Assembly (NCBI RefSeq): GCF_004005855.1
Contig: NZ_SACL01000003.1
Location: 550,277 to 614,276, forward strand
Length of the DNA: 64,000 bases
Origin: Rhodovarius crocodyli
GTDB lineage: Bacteria > Pseudomonadota > Alphaproteobacteria > Acetobacterales > Acetobacteraceae
Reading direction: 5' to 3'
Shown: piece by piece, positions 50,476-58,212 of the stretch
Position numbering within the stretch: position 1 is the stretch's first letter
How the letters are laid out: every line of letters starts with the position of its first letter
Program-made: the position numbers and the translations under genes
Notes under the pieces: model-generated
Databases searched by the model: none
What the model was told of the DNA's origin: nothing
What the model saw: only the letters and a program-made list of their open reading frames with translations

Positions 50476-51252
50476 ATGCTGATGCTGTCTCGTCGCGGCC
50501 TGCTCGGGGCCGGTGCCGGCCTGCTGGCCCTGCCGGCCCATGCCGAGGCCCGCACCATCCATGGCATGACCTCCGGCGCCTTCACCGCCGCCTACCGGCA
50601 GCTGGTGCCCGTGTTCGAGCGCCAGACCGGCAACAAGGTGGAAAGCGCCTTCGGTGCCTCGATGGGCGCGGCACCCGATGCCATCCCGCAGCGCCTGGCG
50701 CGCGGTGAGCCCGCGGATACCGTCATCGTCGCGCTGGATGCGCTGGAACGCCTGATGCAGCAGGGCCATGTGCGCCAGGGCAGCCGGCAGGACCTGGTGG
50801 TGTCGCGCATCGCGCTGGCCGTCCGCGCCGGGGAACCGGTGCCCACCATGAACACGGTGGACGATCTGCGCCGCATCCTGCTGGCCGCGCCCTCCATCGC
50901 CTATTCCGCCAGCGCCTCGGGCGTCTATTACGAGACGGAACTGGTCCAACGCCTGGGCATCGCGGCCGAGGTGATGCCGAAATCCCGCCGGATCTACAGC
51001 GAGCGCGTGGGCACGGTGGTGGCGCGCGGCGATGCGGCGCTCGGCCTGCAGCAGGTGAGCGAACTGCAGCCCATCCCCGGCATCGCGATGATCGGCCCGC
51101 TGCCCGAGCCGGTGCAGCGCGCGACCATCTTCGCGGCCGGCATCTGCACCCGGGCCCAGAACCCGGAAGGGGCGATGGAACTGCTGCGCTTCTTCCGCTC
51201 GGCCGAGGCAGCGCCCGTCATCCGCGCGACCGGGCTGGACCCGGTGGGGTGA
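50476..51252 (+). CDS. ModA-like extracellular substrate-binding protein
   Basis: 258 residues. Signal MLMLSRRGLLGAGAGLLALPAHAEA. Lobes with IHGMTSGAFTAAYRQLVPVFERQTGNKVESAFG, VIVALDALERLM, SIAYSASASGVYYETELVQRLG and GLQQVSELQPIPGIAMIGPLP have the periplasmic type-2 fold of the molybdate/ABC family. Without ModB/ModC neighbours, and given the frequency of this type among alphaproteobacterial orphans, the ligand may be an organic anion instead of molybdate. GGGAGGA precedes the ATG. Its TGA stop pairs with the facing stop in element copy D. Confidence 0.82.
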   Translation: MLMLSRRGLLGAGAGLLALPAHAEARTIHGMTSGAFTAAYRQLVPVFERQTGNKVESAFGASMGAAPDAIPQRLARGEPADTVIVALDALERLMQQGHVRQGSRQDLVVSRIALAVRAGEPVPTMNTVDDLRRILLAAPSIAYSASASGVYYETELVQRLGIAAEVMPKSRRIYSERVGTVVARGDAALGLQQVSELQPIPGIAMIGPLPEPVQRATIFAAGICTRAQNPEGAMELLRFFRSAEAAPVIRATGLDPVG

Positions 51253-51520
51253 AGGGTTTCCCGGGGGCCTTGCCCCCGGACCCCCAGCCAGGGGCTTTGC
51301 CCCCGGCACCCCCACCAAAGGCCGAAAGGCCTTTGGAAACCGGGAGCTGAAAGTTCGGGGAAGGGGCAGCGAAGGCGCGTGGGGTCGGAGGGTTTTCTGA
51401 GCCCCTTCCCCGAACTTTCAGAAGACTCATGGGTTCAAAGGGTCGTTACGACCCTTTGCGGGTGTCCAGAGGGCGGAGCCCTTTGGTCGGGGTCCGGGGG
51501 CAAGGCCCCCGGGCGCCCCT
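51253..51520. repeat. palindromic intergenic element, copy D (full length)
   Basis: Fills the 268 bases between two convergent stops. Hairpins: 51261-51279 (CCGGGGGCC type); GGGGCTTTGCCCC 51291-51303; CCAAAGGCC/GGCCTTTGG 51315-51336; a perfect 21-bp stem 51347-51367 with 51401-51421 (begins CTGAAAGTTCGGGG) around a 33-base loop; AAGACT; CAAAGGGTC/GACCCTTTG 51436-51458; CCAGAGGGC/GCCCTTTGG 51466-51486; CCGGGGGC/GCCCCCGG 51493-51511. Outer GGTGAAGGG (51248-51256) pairs with CCCTTCACC (51517-51525), including both stops. Confidence 0.85.
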
Positions 51521-52597
51521 TCACCTCCCAGGGATCCGCGAGGTCAGGCGGAAGCTGTCCAGCGTGTATTCGGCCACGCGGAACCAGGCGTTGCTGTTGT
51601 CCAGGAACGGCAGCCAGGCTTCGTACAGCTTCTTGAAATCCGCGTTCTGGCTGGCCAGCGTCTCGAATTCCTCGAAGCTGGAGCGGTACATCGCTTCCAT
51701 CATCGGGCGGGGGAAGATGCGCAGCTGGGTGCCGGCGCCCACGATGCGGCGCAGCGCGTCGGGGTTGCGGGCATCGTACTTCGCCATCATCAGCGTGTTC
51801 TGCTCGTTGCAGGCCGTCTCGAACAGCGCCTTGTTCACGTCCGACAGGCTTTCCCAGGCGGCGGTGTTGGCGATGGCGGTGATGGCCGCGCTGCCTTCCC
51901 ACCAGCCCGGCGAATAGTAGAAGCGGGCGATGCGGTGGAAGCCCAGCTTCTCGTCGTCATAGGGGCCGACCCATTCGGTGGCGTCGATCGTGCCGCGCTC
52001 CAGCGCGGAGTAGATGTCGCTGGCCGCCAGCACCTGCGGCACGCCGCCGAACTTGGCCAGGATGCGCCCGCCGAAGCCGCCGATGCGCATCTTCAAGCCC
52101 GACAGATCCTCCACCGTGCGGATCTCGCGGCGGAAGAAGCCGCCCATCTGCACGCCGACATTGCCGGCCAGGAAGTTCACGCAATTGTACTTCTTGTACA
52201 GGTCGCGCAGCAGGTTCAGGCCGCCGCCCTCATGCACCCAGGCGGTCTGCTGGCGCATGTTCAGGCCGAAGGGCAGGCCACCGTCGAAGGCGAAATTGAT
52301 GTCCTTGCCCAGGAAGTTCGAGCTGAGGATGTGGGAGCATTCGACCGAGCCGGTCTGCACCGCGTCGAAGCTCTGCAGGGCGGGCACGATCTCACCGCCG
52401 GCGAAGCACTGGATGGTGAACTTGCCTTCCGAGAGCTGGGTCACGCGGCGGCACAGGGCCTCGGCGCTGCCGTACAGGGTATCGAGCGACTTCGGCCAGG
52501 TGGTGGCCATGCGCCAGCGCACCAACCCTTGAGAGAGGGCAGGTGCGGCGAGGACGGCGCTGGCGGCTGCCCCGGCGAGTACATGTCTGCGATCCAT
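51521..52597 (-). CDS. TRAP transporter substrate-binding protein (DctP/TakP-like)
   Basis: 358 residues from the second of two adjacent ATGs (52597), which has better spacing from GGGAG. Export signal MDRRHVLAGAAASAVLAAPALSQG. Same signature blocks as the protein at 9565-10647: RWRMATTWPKSLDTLYG, GGFFRREIRTVEDLSGLKMRIGG, TEWVGPYDDEKLGF. Likely binds a 2-oxo or hydroxy carboxylate. No DctQM nearby. It is the last gene of the molybdenum-hydroxylase run, 32 bases after the CoxS-CoxG gene. Confidence 0.9.
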   Translation of the reverse strand: MDRRHVLAGAAASAVLAAPALSQGLVRWRMATTWPKSLDTLYGSAEALCRRVTQLSEGKFTIQCFAGGEIVPALQSFDAVQTGSVECSHILSSNFLGKDINFAFDGGLPFGLNMRQQTAWVHEGGGLNLLRDLYKKYNCVNFLAGNVGVQMGGFFRREIRTVEDLSGLKMRIGGFGGRILAKFGGVPQVLAASDIYSALERGTIDATEWVGPYDDEKLGFHRIARFYYSPGWWEGSAAITAIANTAAWESLSDVNKALFETACNEQNTLMMAKYDARNPDALRRIVGAGTQLRIFPRPMMEAMYRSSFEEFETLASQNADFKKLYEAWLPFLDNSNAWFRVAEYTLDSFRLTSRIPGR

Positions 52598-52629
52598 CAT
52601 GAAGCTCCCGTTGATTCGTGGTGGTGGTC

Positions 52630-53745
52630 TCAGCGCCCGAAGCGCGCCCTCAGCGCGGCCCAGAGCAATTGGAAAAGGTTGAGGGGCGCGGGCTGCGCCG
52701 GCGGTGCCTCGCCTGCCAGCCGCGCCTGAAGGTTGGCCGCGAATTGCTGGGCCAGCCGCCGCACCAGGTCGGCCACCAGGCCGGAGCGCCCGAACTGCGC
52801 CAGCGCCCCGGTCAGCCGCCATTGCAGGGTGATGGCCACGTCCGTGCCCCCTGGGGTGCCAGTGGCCGATGGCGCCAGGGCGAAGCCCAACTCGCCCTCG
52901 GCCGAGGAGCCGGTGCCCCCGTCGCGCCCCGCGCCGCGCAGCACGCCGCTGCGGGTCGCGGCATCCAGCCGGACCGTGCCGGTGCCGGCGAAGGCCACCT
53001 TGATGGGGCCCAGCGCCACCTTCATGCGGCCCTTGATGGCCTCGCCATCCACCTCGGTGATCTCGGCGCCGGGCAGGCAGGCGGCCAGGGCCGGAAGGTC
53101 GCCCATGGCTTCCCACACCTGTTCGGGCGGGGCGGCGATGGCGATGGTCTCGGTCAGGCTGTTGCCGCCCTTCAGCGGCTGGGCCGCGCGGGGGGCGGCG
53201 TTCTCGACAGGGGCTGCGACCGCGGGCGCGGCCAGCGCGGCGGCCGCGATGGGTGCCGCGCTTTCCTGAGGGGTGCAGCCGCGCGCGGTGGCGCAGACGG
53301 CGCCCACGATGCCGACATAGCCGGTGCAGCGGCAGATATTGCCCGACAGCTCCTCGCGCACCCGCGCCTCGGGCACCTCGCCCAGCCGCAGCACGATGTC
53401 GCGCGCCGTGACCAGCATGCCGGGCGTGCAGAAGCCGCATTGCAGGGCGTGATGCGCGGAGAAGTTCTGCCGCAGCGTCGCCATGGTGGGGTCCGCGTCG
53501 AAGCCCTCGATGGTGGTGATCTCGGCGCCGTCGCAATCCACGGCATAGCTGATGCAGGAACGCTGCGGCACGCCGTCGATCAGCACGGTGCAGGCGCCGC
53601 ACACGCCCTGTTCGCAGCCCAGATGGGTGCCGGTCAGGTTCAGCTGCTCGCGCAGCAGGTCGGCCAGCTGGGTGCGCGGCTCGGCCAGCAATTGGCGGCG
53701 CTGGCCGTTCACGGTCAGGGTGACAGCCAAAGGGGCGGAGATCAT
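52630..53745 (-). CDS. molybdenum hydroxylase 2Fe-2S subunit fused to a CoxG (SRPBCC) domain
   Basis: 371 residues. Residues 1-160 are the small iron-sulfur subunit (CoxS/XdhA type): plant-ferredoxin cluster LGCEQGVCGACTVLIDG and second cluster QCGFCTPGM...NICRCTGY. An Ala/Pro linker (about 160-205) leads to a CoxG-like SRPBCC domain (ETIAIAAPPEQVWEAMGDLPALAACLPGAEI; GRMKVALGPIKVAFAGTG). CoxG is normally a separate membrane anchor or carbon-source-binding accessory. The start overlaps the FAD-subunit stop (TGATG). The longer open frame beginning at 54210 is not real. Confidence 0.9.
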   Translation of the reverse strand: MISAPLAVTLTVNGQRRQLLAEPRTQLADLLREQLNLTGTHLGCEQGVCGACTVLIDGVPQRSCISYAVDCDGAEITTIEGFDADPTMATLRQNFSAHHALQCGFCTPGMLVTARDIVLRLGEVPEARVREELSGNICRCTGYVGIVGAVCATARGCTPQESAAPIAAAALAAPAVAAPVENAAPRAAQPLKGGNSLTETIAIAAPPEQVWEAMGDLPALAACLPGAEITEVDGEAIKGRMKVALGPIKVAFAGTGTVRLDAATRSGVLRGAGRDGGTGSSAEGELGFALAPSATGTPGGTDVAITLQWRLTGALAQFGRSGLVADLVRRLAQQFAANLQARLAGEAPPAQPAPLNLFQLLWAALRARFGR

Positions 53746-54548
53746 CAGCGGGCCTCGCTCAACATCGCGATCGCCCGGCGCAGGGAGACGGCGCGCAGCT
53801 TGCGGTCGGCGGGGGAAAGATGCGGCAGGCGCTCGGCCAGTTCCGCGTCCAGATCGGATGTCTCGCCGGCCAGCAGGGCGGCGGCTGCGCGCGGCAGCAG
53901 GGCAGGGGGCGCCTCGACCGCGCCGGCCACCACCCGGGCCCATGGGCCGTCCAGGATCACCAGCCCGATAGCCATGGCGAACTCGCCGGTCTTGCGGTTG
54001 ATCTTGGCATAGCCCCAGCGCGCGGCGGGGCTCAGGCGCGGGATCTCGACGGCCGCCAGCATCTCGTCCTCGGCCAGGGCATTGGTGAAGGCGCCCAGCA
54101 TGAAGTTCTCGGCGGCGATGGCGCGTTCGCCGGCGGGGCCCTGGGCGATCATCGTCGCGCCCAGCCCGGTCATGGTCGTCACCCAATCGGCGGCGGGGTC
54201 GGCATGGCACAGGCTGCCGCCCAGCGTTCCGCGGTTGCGCACGGCGCGATAGGCGATGCCGCGCGCCACATGCGGCAGCAGGCCGCGCGTCACGTCCTCG
54301 ACGCGTCGGTCCTCGATCTCGGCATGGGTCAGGGCGGCACCCAGCCGGGCGGTGCTGGCCGAGAGCGCCACGCCGCGCATACCCTCGGCGCGCTTGATGT
54401 CTACCAGCTTGCCCGGGCGCGCCAGGCGCAGGTTCAGCATGGGGCCCAGCGACTGCCCGCCGGCCAGCGGCCGCGCGCCGTCCCGCATGGCCGCCACGGC
54501 CTCGGGGATGGTCGCGGCGCGCGCGTAGTCGAAGGCGGCGGGTTTCAT
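53745..54548 (-). CDS. molybdenum hydroxylase FAD-binding subunit (CoxM-like)
   Basis: 267 residues. FAD motifs RPLAGGQSLGPMLNLRLARP and RNRGTLGGSLCHADPAADWV; C-terminal CO-dehydrogenase flavoprotein domain. It accepts electrons from the iron-sulfur subunit. It overlaps coxL-like and CoxS-CoxG genes at both ends (ATGA, TGATG), so the three subunits are translated together. Confidence 0.93.
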   Translation of the reverse strand: MKPAAFDYARAATIPEAVAAMRDGARPLAGGQSLGPMLNLRLARPGKLVDIKRAEGMRGVALSASTARLGAALTHAEIEDRRVEDVTRGLLPHVARGIAYRAVRNRGTLGGSLCHADPAADWVTTMTGLGATMIAQGPAGERAIAAENFMLGAFTNALAEDEMLAAVEIPRLSPAARWGYAKINRKTGEFAMAIGLVILDGPWARVVAGAVEAPPALLPRAAAALLAGETSDLDAELAERLPHLSPADRKLRAVSLRRAIAMLSEAR

Positions 54549-56872
54549 GCCTGGGCCTCCGCGATGGCCGCCAGGATGCGTTCGGGCGTGGCCGGTATCT
54601 GGGTGATCCGCGCGCCGAGCGTGGCGAGCGCGTCGTTGATCGCGTTCACGATGACCGCCGGCGGCGCGATGGCCCCGCCTTCGCCCACGCCCTTGATGCC
54701 GTGGGCGGTGTGGGGCGACAGGGTTTCGGTGTGGCTGATGCGGAAGGCCGGGATCTCGGTGGGGCCGGGCAGGATGTAGTCGATCAGGGTGGAGGCGAGC
54801 GGCTGGCCCTGGTCGTCATAGGGGCTTTCCTCGAACAGCGCGGTGCCCACACCCTGGGCCGCGCCGCCATAGGTCTGGCCCTCCACGATCATCGGGTTGA
54901 CCATGCGGCCGCAATCCTCGGCGATCACATAGTCCAGGATCTCGACGATGCCGGTCTCGGGGTCGACCGCGATCTTGGCGGCGTGGCTGGCATAGCTGAA
55001 CACGCCATTGTCGGTGGCGGGCTTGTAGCCCTCGGTCACTTCCAGGCCGGCGGTGTTTACCTGCTCCGGCAGCTGTTCCGGGCGCAGGTACCAGGCGCGG
55101 CCCACATCGGCGTAATCCAGGCTGGCATTGCCCGCATGGATGCGGCCCTCGCGGAACTCGATAGCGTCGGGCTCGGTCTGCAGCAGATGCGCGGCGATCG
55201 CCTTGATGCGGCCGGCCAGCACCTCACCCGCGCGGGACACCGCACCGCCCGACATCACGATGCCCCGGCTGGCATAGGCGCCGGTGGAATAGGGCGTCGT
55301 CGCCGTATCGCCCAGCGTGACGCGGATATTCTCGAACGGCACGCCGGTCATGGAATGGCCGATCTGGGCGAGCGTCGTCTCCAGCCCCTGGCCGATGGTG
55401 TGGATGCCGGCCCGGATCTCCAGCGCGCCGTCCGGCGTCAGCTTCACATGCGCCTGGTCGTAGCCGGGGACCAAAGGCAGGCCCCAGGCGGCGAAGACCT
55501 TGGTGTTGTGCGCCGATTGCTCGGTGTAGGTCGCGAAGCCGATGCCGAGGTAGCGGCCCTTCTCATCGCGCGCCGGGCCGGCGCGGAAGGCATCCAGCCC
55601 GATCTGCTCGCGCACGGTCGCGAGCGAGGCCGGGTAGTCGCCGCTGTCGTAATGCTTGTTGGTCACGTTGACGTAGGGCATCGCTGAACCGGGCACGAGG
55701 TTCTCCGCCCGCACATCGCAGGCCTCTCGCCCCACGGCCTTCGCAATAGCGTCGATCGTCAGCTCGATGGCGAAGCACACGCCCGGCCGCGCCACGCCGC
55801 GATAGGGCGCGAAGGGCGGCTTGTTGGTCGCGACCGAGAACACCTCCGCCCGATAGGCGCGGAAATCATAGGGGCCGGGCAAATTGCCGCCGGCCTGGGC
55901 TGCCTCCAGCACGGCGGTGAAGGGCCAGACCGAATAGGCGCCGGTATCGACCTCGATCTGCGCATCGAGGCCCAGCAGCCGCCCCTGCTCATTGGCATAG
56001 GCCGTGAGCGTGTAGTGGTGCTGGCGCGCATTGGCGCCGGCGACCAGATGCTCGCGCCGGTCCTCGATCCAGCGGAAGGCCGCCTTGCGCGTCAGCGCCA
56101 GCCAGGAGACCAGGATCTCCTCCGGCTGCAGCAGGCACTTATAGCCGAAGCCGCCGCCGACATCCGGGGCCGCCACCCGCACCTGCGCCTGCGGAATGCC
56201 CAGAACCTCCGCCAGCCCGCTGCGGATGAGGTGCGGCACCTGGGTCGAGGTATGGACCACCAGCATGCCCGCCCGATGGTCCCAGTAGGCGACGACGCCC
56301 TTGCCCTCCATCGGGTGCATCACCTGGCGCGCGCAGGTGATGTCCAGCTCCACCTTCACGGGCGCGCTGGCGGCCACCGCCTCGATGCCGCTGTCGAAAC
56401 GGGAATGCAGGAACAGGTTGTCGCCCCATTCGGGGTGCAGCAGGGCAGCACCCTCCGCGCGGCCCGCGTCGCAGCTGGCCACGGGCGGCAGCGGCTCGAA
56501 CTCCACCTCCGCCTGCTCGGCCAGGTCCTCGGCCGCGGCCCGGTTCGCGGCGACGGCCATGGCCACGATCTCACCCACATAGCGCACGCGGTCGCGCGCC
56601 ATGACAGGCCAGGGCGCCAGCTTGTAGCCGGGAATGGAGGAGCGGGTGACGATATCCGCCACCCCGGTCAGGTCATCCAGGAACAGCACGTCGCCCGAAG
56701 CGCGCCGCGCCCCCACCCGCGCATGCGCCACCGGGCTGCGCAGGAAGGCGACATCCTGCATGCCCGGAAACCGCAGATCGGCGGTGAATTGCCCACGCCC
56801 GGCCAGATGCCGCGCGTCTTCCTTCCGCAGGACCCTGGCGCCGATGCCGGCCCCGCCCCCATCACCATCCAT
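54545..56872 (-). CDS. molybdenum hydroxylase large subunit (xanthine dehydrogenase family, CoxL-like)
   Basis: 775 residues. Mo-cofactor domains: RVGARRASGDVLFLDDLTGV, DVGGGFGYK, AYSVWPF, the loop PYRGVARPG (about 355) and catalytic Glu in GVGEGGAIAPP (about 731). True CO dehydrogenases have AYxCSFR (form I) or AYRGAGR (form II) in the loop; here it is PYRGVAR, so CO oxidation is unlikely and an aromatic or N-heterocyclic hydroxylase is more likely. First gene of the operon, divergent from a MarR regulator. Confidence 0.92.
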   Translation of the reverse strand: MDGDGGGAGIGARVLRKEDARHLAGRGQFTADLRFPGMQDVAFLRSPVAHARVGARRASGDVLFLDDLTGVADIVTRSSIPGYKLAPWPVMARDRVRYVGEIVAMAVAANRAAAEDLAEQAEVEFEPLPPVASCDAGRAEGAALLHPEWGDNLFLHSRFDSGIEAVAASAPVKVELDITCARQVMHPMEGKGVVAYWDHRAGMLVVHTSTQVPHLIRSGLAEVLGIPQAQVRVAAPDVGGGFGYKCLLQPEEILVSWLALTRKAAFRWIEDRREHLVAGANARQHHYTLTAYANEQGRLLGLDAQIEVDTGAYSVWPFTAVLEAAQAGGNLPGPYDFRAYRAEVFSVATNKPPFAPYRGVARPGVCFAIELTIDAIAKAVGREACDVRAENLVPGSAMPYVNVTNKHYDSGDYPASLATVREQIGLDAFRAGPARDEKGRYLGIGFATYTEQSAHNTKVFAAWGLPLVPGYDQAHVKLTPDGALEIRAGIHTIGQGLETTLAQIGHSMTGVPFENIRVTLGDTATTPYSTGAYASRGIVMSGGAVSRAGEVLAGRIKAIAAHLLQTEPDAIEFREGRIHAGNASLDYADVGRAWYLRPEQLPEQVNTAGLEVTEGYKPATDNGVFSYASHAAKIAVDPETGIVEILDYVIAEDCGRMVNPMIVEGQTYGGAAQGVGTALFEESPYDDQGQPLASTLIDYILPGPTEIPAFRISHTETLSPHTAHGIKGVGEGGAIAPPAVIVNAINDALATLGARITQIPATPERILAAIAEAQA

Positions 56873-56900
56873 GACAGCCCCACAAGCCGATCAATAGGGG

Positions 56901-56989
56901 GCATGCTGAGGATTGTGTTGCGCCGGGTCAACAAAAAGCCGACGGTTGGTGGCATGCCCCGCGCGGGTTATGTTCGCTGCGAGAGCGAA
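56901..56989. promoter_or_regulatory. divergent promoter/operator region of molybdenum hydroxylase and marR genes
   Basis: It contains CATGCTGAGGAT (56902-56913), nearly identical to a site upstream of the Rieske oxygenase, TGTTG/CAACA (56916-56933), and TTCGCT/AGCGAA (56973-56978, 56984-56989), a 17-bp dyad suited to MarR autoregulation. Confidence 0.45.
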
Positions 56990-57012
56990 AAGTGCTGAAA
57001 GATGCGGCAGCC

Positions 57013-57585
57013 ATGACCACGCCCAAGACCACCCGCCGCAGCCGGCCGACCGAGGCCGCCACCGACACCCTGGCCGGCGCCGTGACCGACCCGGAACTGC
57101 GCGAATTGATGACGCGCCTGCCGCTGTGGCGCCGCCCGGGCTTTCTCGTCCGCCGCCTGCACCAGATCCACAGCGCCATCTTCCATGAGGAATGCGCGGC
57201 CTTCGACATCACGCCCGTGCAATACGCCGTGCTGTCCACCATCTCCCTCACGCCAGGGGCGGACCAGCAATCCATCGCCCAGGACGTGGGCATCGACCGC
57301 ACCAATGTGGCCGACGTTCTCTCGCGCCTCGCACGCCGCGGCCTGATCCGCCGCCAGCGCGGCGAGGCCGACCGCCGCGCCACCCTGGCCTGGCTGACGC
57401 CCGAAGGCGAAACCCTGACCCGCGCCATGCTCTCCGCGATGCGCAACGCCCAGGAACGCCTGCTGAACCCGCTGGACGAAACCGAACGGGACACCTTCAT
57501 GTCCCTGCTGCTGCGCCTGATCGACGCCAACAACGACGCCAGCCGCGCAGCACTGGGACCGGCCAAGGTGGAACGGGCAGCCTGA
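57013..57585 (+). CDS. MarR-family transcriptional regulator
   Basis: 190 residues. Winged helix: FDITPVQYAVLSTISLTPGADQQSIAQDVGIDRTNVADVLSRLARRGLIRR, then the wing RGEADRRATLAWLTPEGE. The start at 57013 is chosen over the frame opening 21 bases earlier. It likely responds to an aromatic acid or other phenolic substrate and represses the divergent molybdenum-hydroxylase operon. Palindromes in the 140-base gap are candidate sites. Its TGA is followed at once by element copy E. Confidence 0.9.
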   Translation: MTTPKTTRRSRPTEAATDTLAGAVTDPELRELMTRLPLWRRPGFLVRRLHQIHSAIFHEECAAFDITPVQYAVLSTISLTPGADQQSIAQDVGIDRTNVADVLSRLARRGLIRRQRGEADRRATLAWLTPEGETLTRAMLSAMRNAQERLLNPLDETERDTFMSLLLRLIDANNDASRAALGPAKVERAA

Positions 57586-57857
57586 GGGGTGGTTCCGGGC
57601 GGGCAGGGCGGATGCGGGGAAGGGCTCTGCCCTCCCCCGCGCCCCCACCCGCCAAAGGCCGAAAGGCCTTTGGAAACCGGGAGCTGAAAGTTTGGGGAAG
57701 GGGCTTCGTGGGCGCTCTGGGCCAGGAGCGTGCGTCGTGCCCCTTCCCCAAACTTTCAGATAACAGATGGGGGTCCAGGGGCCACAGGCTCCTGGCGGGG
57801 GGAGTGCGAGGGGGGCAGCGCCCCTCTCGCATCGACCGTGCCGCCCGGGACCACCCC
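57586..57857. repeat. palindromic intergenic element, copy E (with long terminal stem)
   Basis: Terminal arms GGGGTGGTTCCGGGCGG (57586-57602) and CCGCCCGGGACCACCCC (57841-57857) pair at 16 of 17 positions and enclose everything. Inside: GGGGAAGGGC/GCCCTCCCC (57616-57637); CCAAAGGCC/GGCCTTTGG 57652-57673; a perfect 21-bp stem 57684-57704 with 57739-57759 (begins CTGAAAGTTTGGGG) around a 34-base loop; CCAGGGGCC/GGCTCCTGG; GAGGGGGC/GCCCCTC. The part after the central stem is less like copies B and D. Confidence 0.8.
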
Positions 57858-57871
57858 CAGTCGGCCCGTGC

Positions 57872-58171
57872 TCACATATGGCAGACCGTCAGCGTGCGGC
57901 CGGTGATCAGGCTGCTGTAGCTGTCGCGCACCTTGGCCAGGCGCGGGTTTTCGCCATGGGCCTTGAACGCTGCGGCGTCGGCGTAGACTTCCATCAGCAT
58001 GACGCGGGACAGGTCGGCGCCGTCCTTTTTCTGCGGCTGCAGCACGTCGAAGCTGACGCAGCCGGGCTCTTCCTGCTTCGTCAGGCGCGCGTGTTCGCTG
58101 ATGATGGCGTGGAAGGCGGCGTGGTTGGCCGGGTCCATCTGGAATTCGACGACGATACCGATCTTGGGCAT
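57872..58171 (-). CDS. antibiotic-biosynthesis-monooxygenase-domain protein (putative quinol monooxygenase, YgiN-like)
   Basis: 99 residues, typical length. IGIVVEFQMDPANHAAFHAIISEHARLTKQEEPGCVSFDVLQ, VMLMEVYADAAAFKAHGENPRL and the short C-terminal strand give the ABM dimeric alpha-beta barrel. Such proteins oxidise quinols or polyphenols without cofactor, or act as stress proteins. It sits alone between element E and flgH. Confidence 0.88.
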   Translation of the reverse strand: MPKIGIVVEFQMDPANHAAFHAIISEHARLTKQEEPGCVSFDVLQPQKKDGADLSRVMLMEVYADAAAFKAHGENPRLAKVRDSYSSLITGRTLTVCHM

Positions 58172-58212
58172 GGGTGTTTCCTCTGTTGCTTGAGGGAGCC
58201 TAGCCTCCTCCC

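Noticed and set aside
52598..53602. Fusion of the TRAP receptor with upstream frame
   Set aside because: The extension is antisense-type sequence overlapping the CoxS-CoxG gene; an export signal starts at 52597.
54545..56872. Aerobic carbon monoxide dehydrogenase
   Set aside because: Gene order resembles cox, but the active-site loop is PYRGVAR, not AYxCSFR or AYRGAGR.
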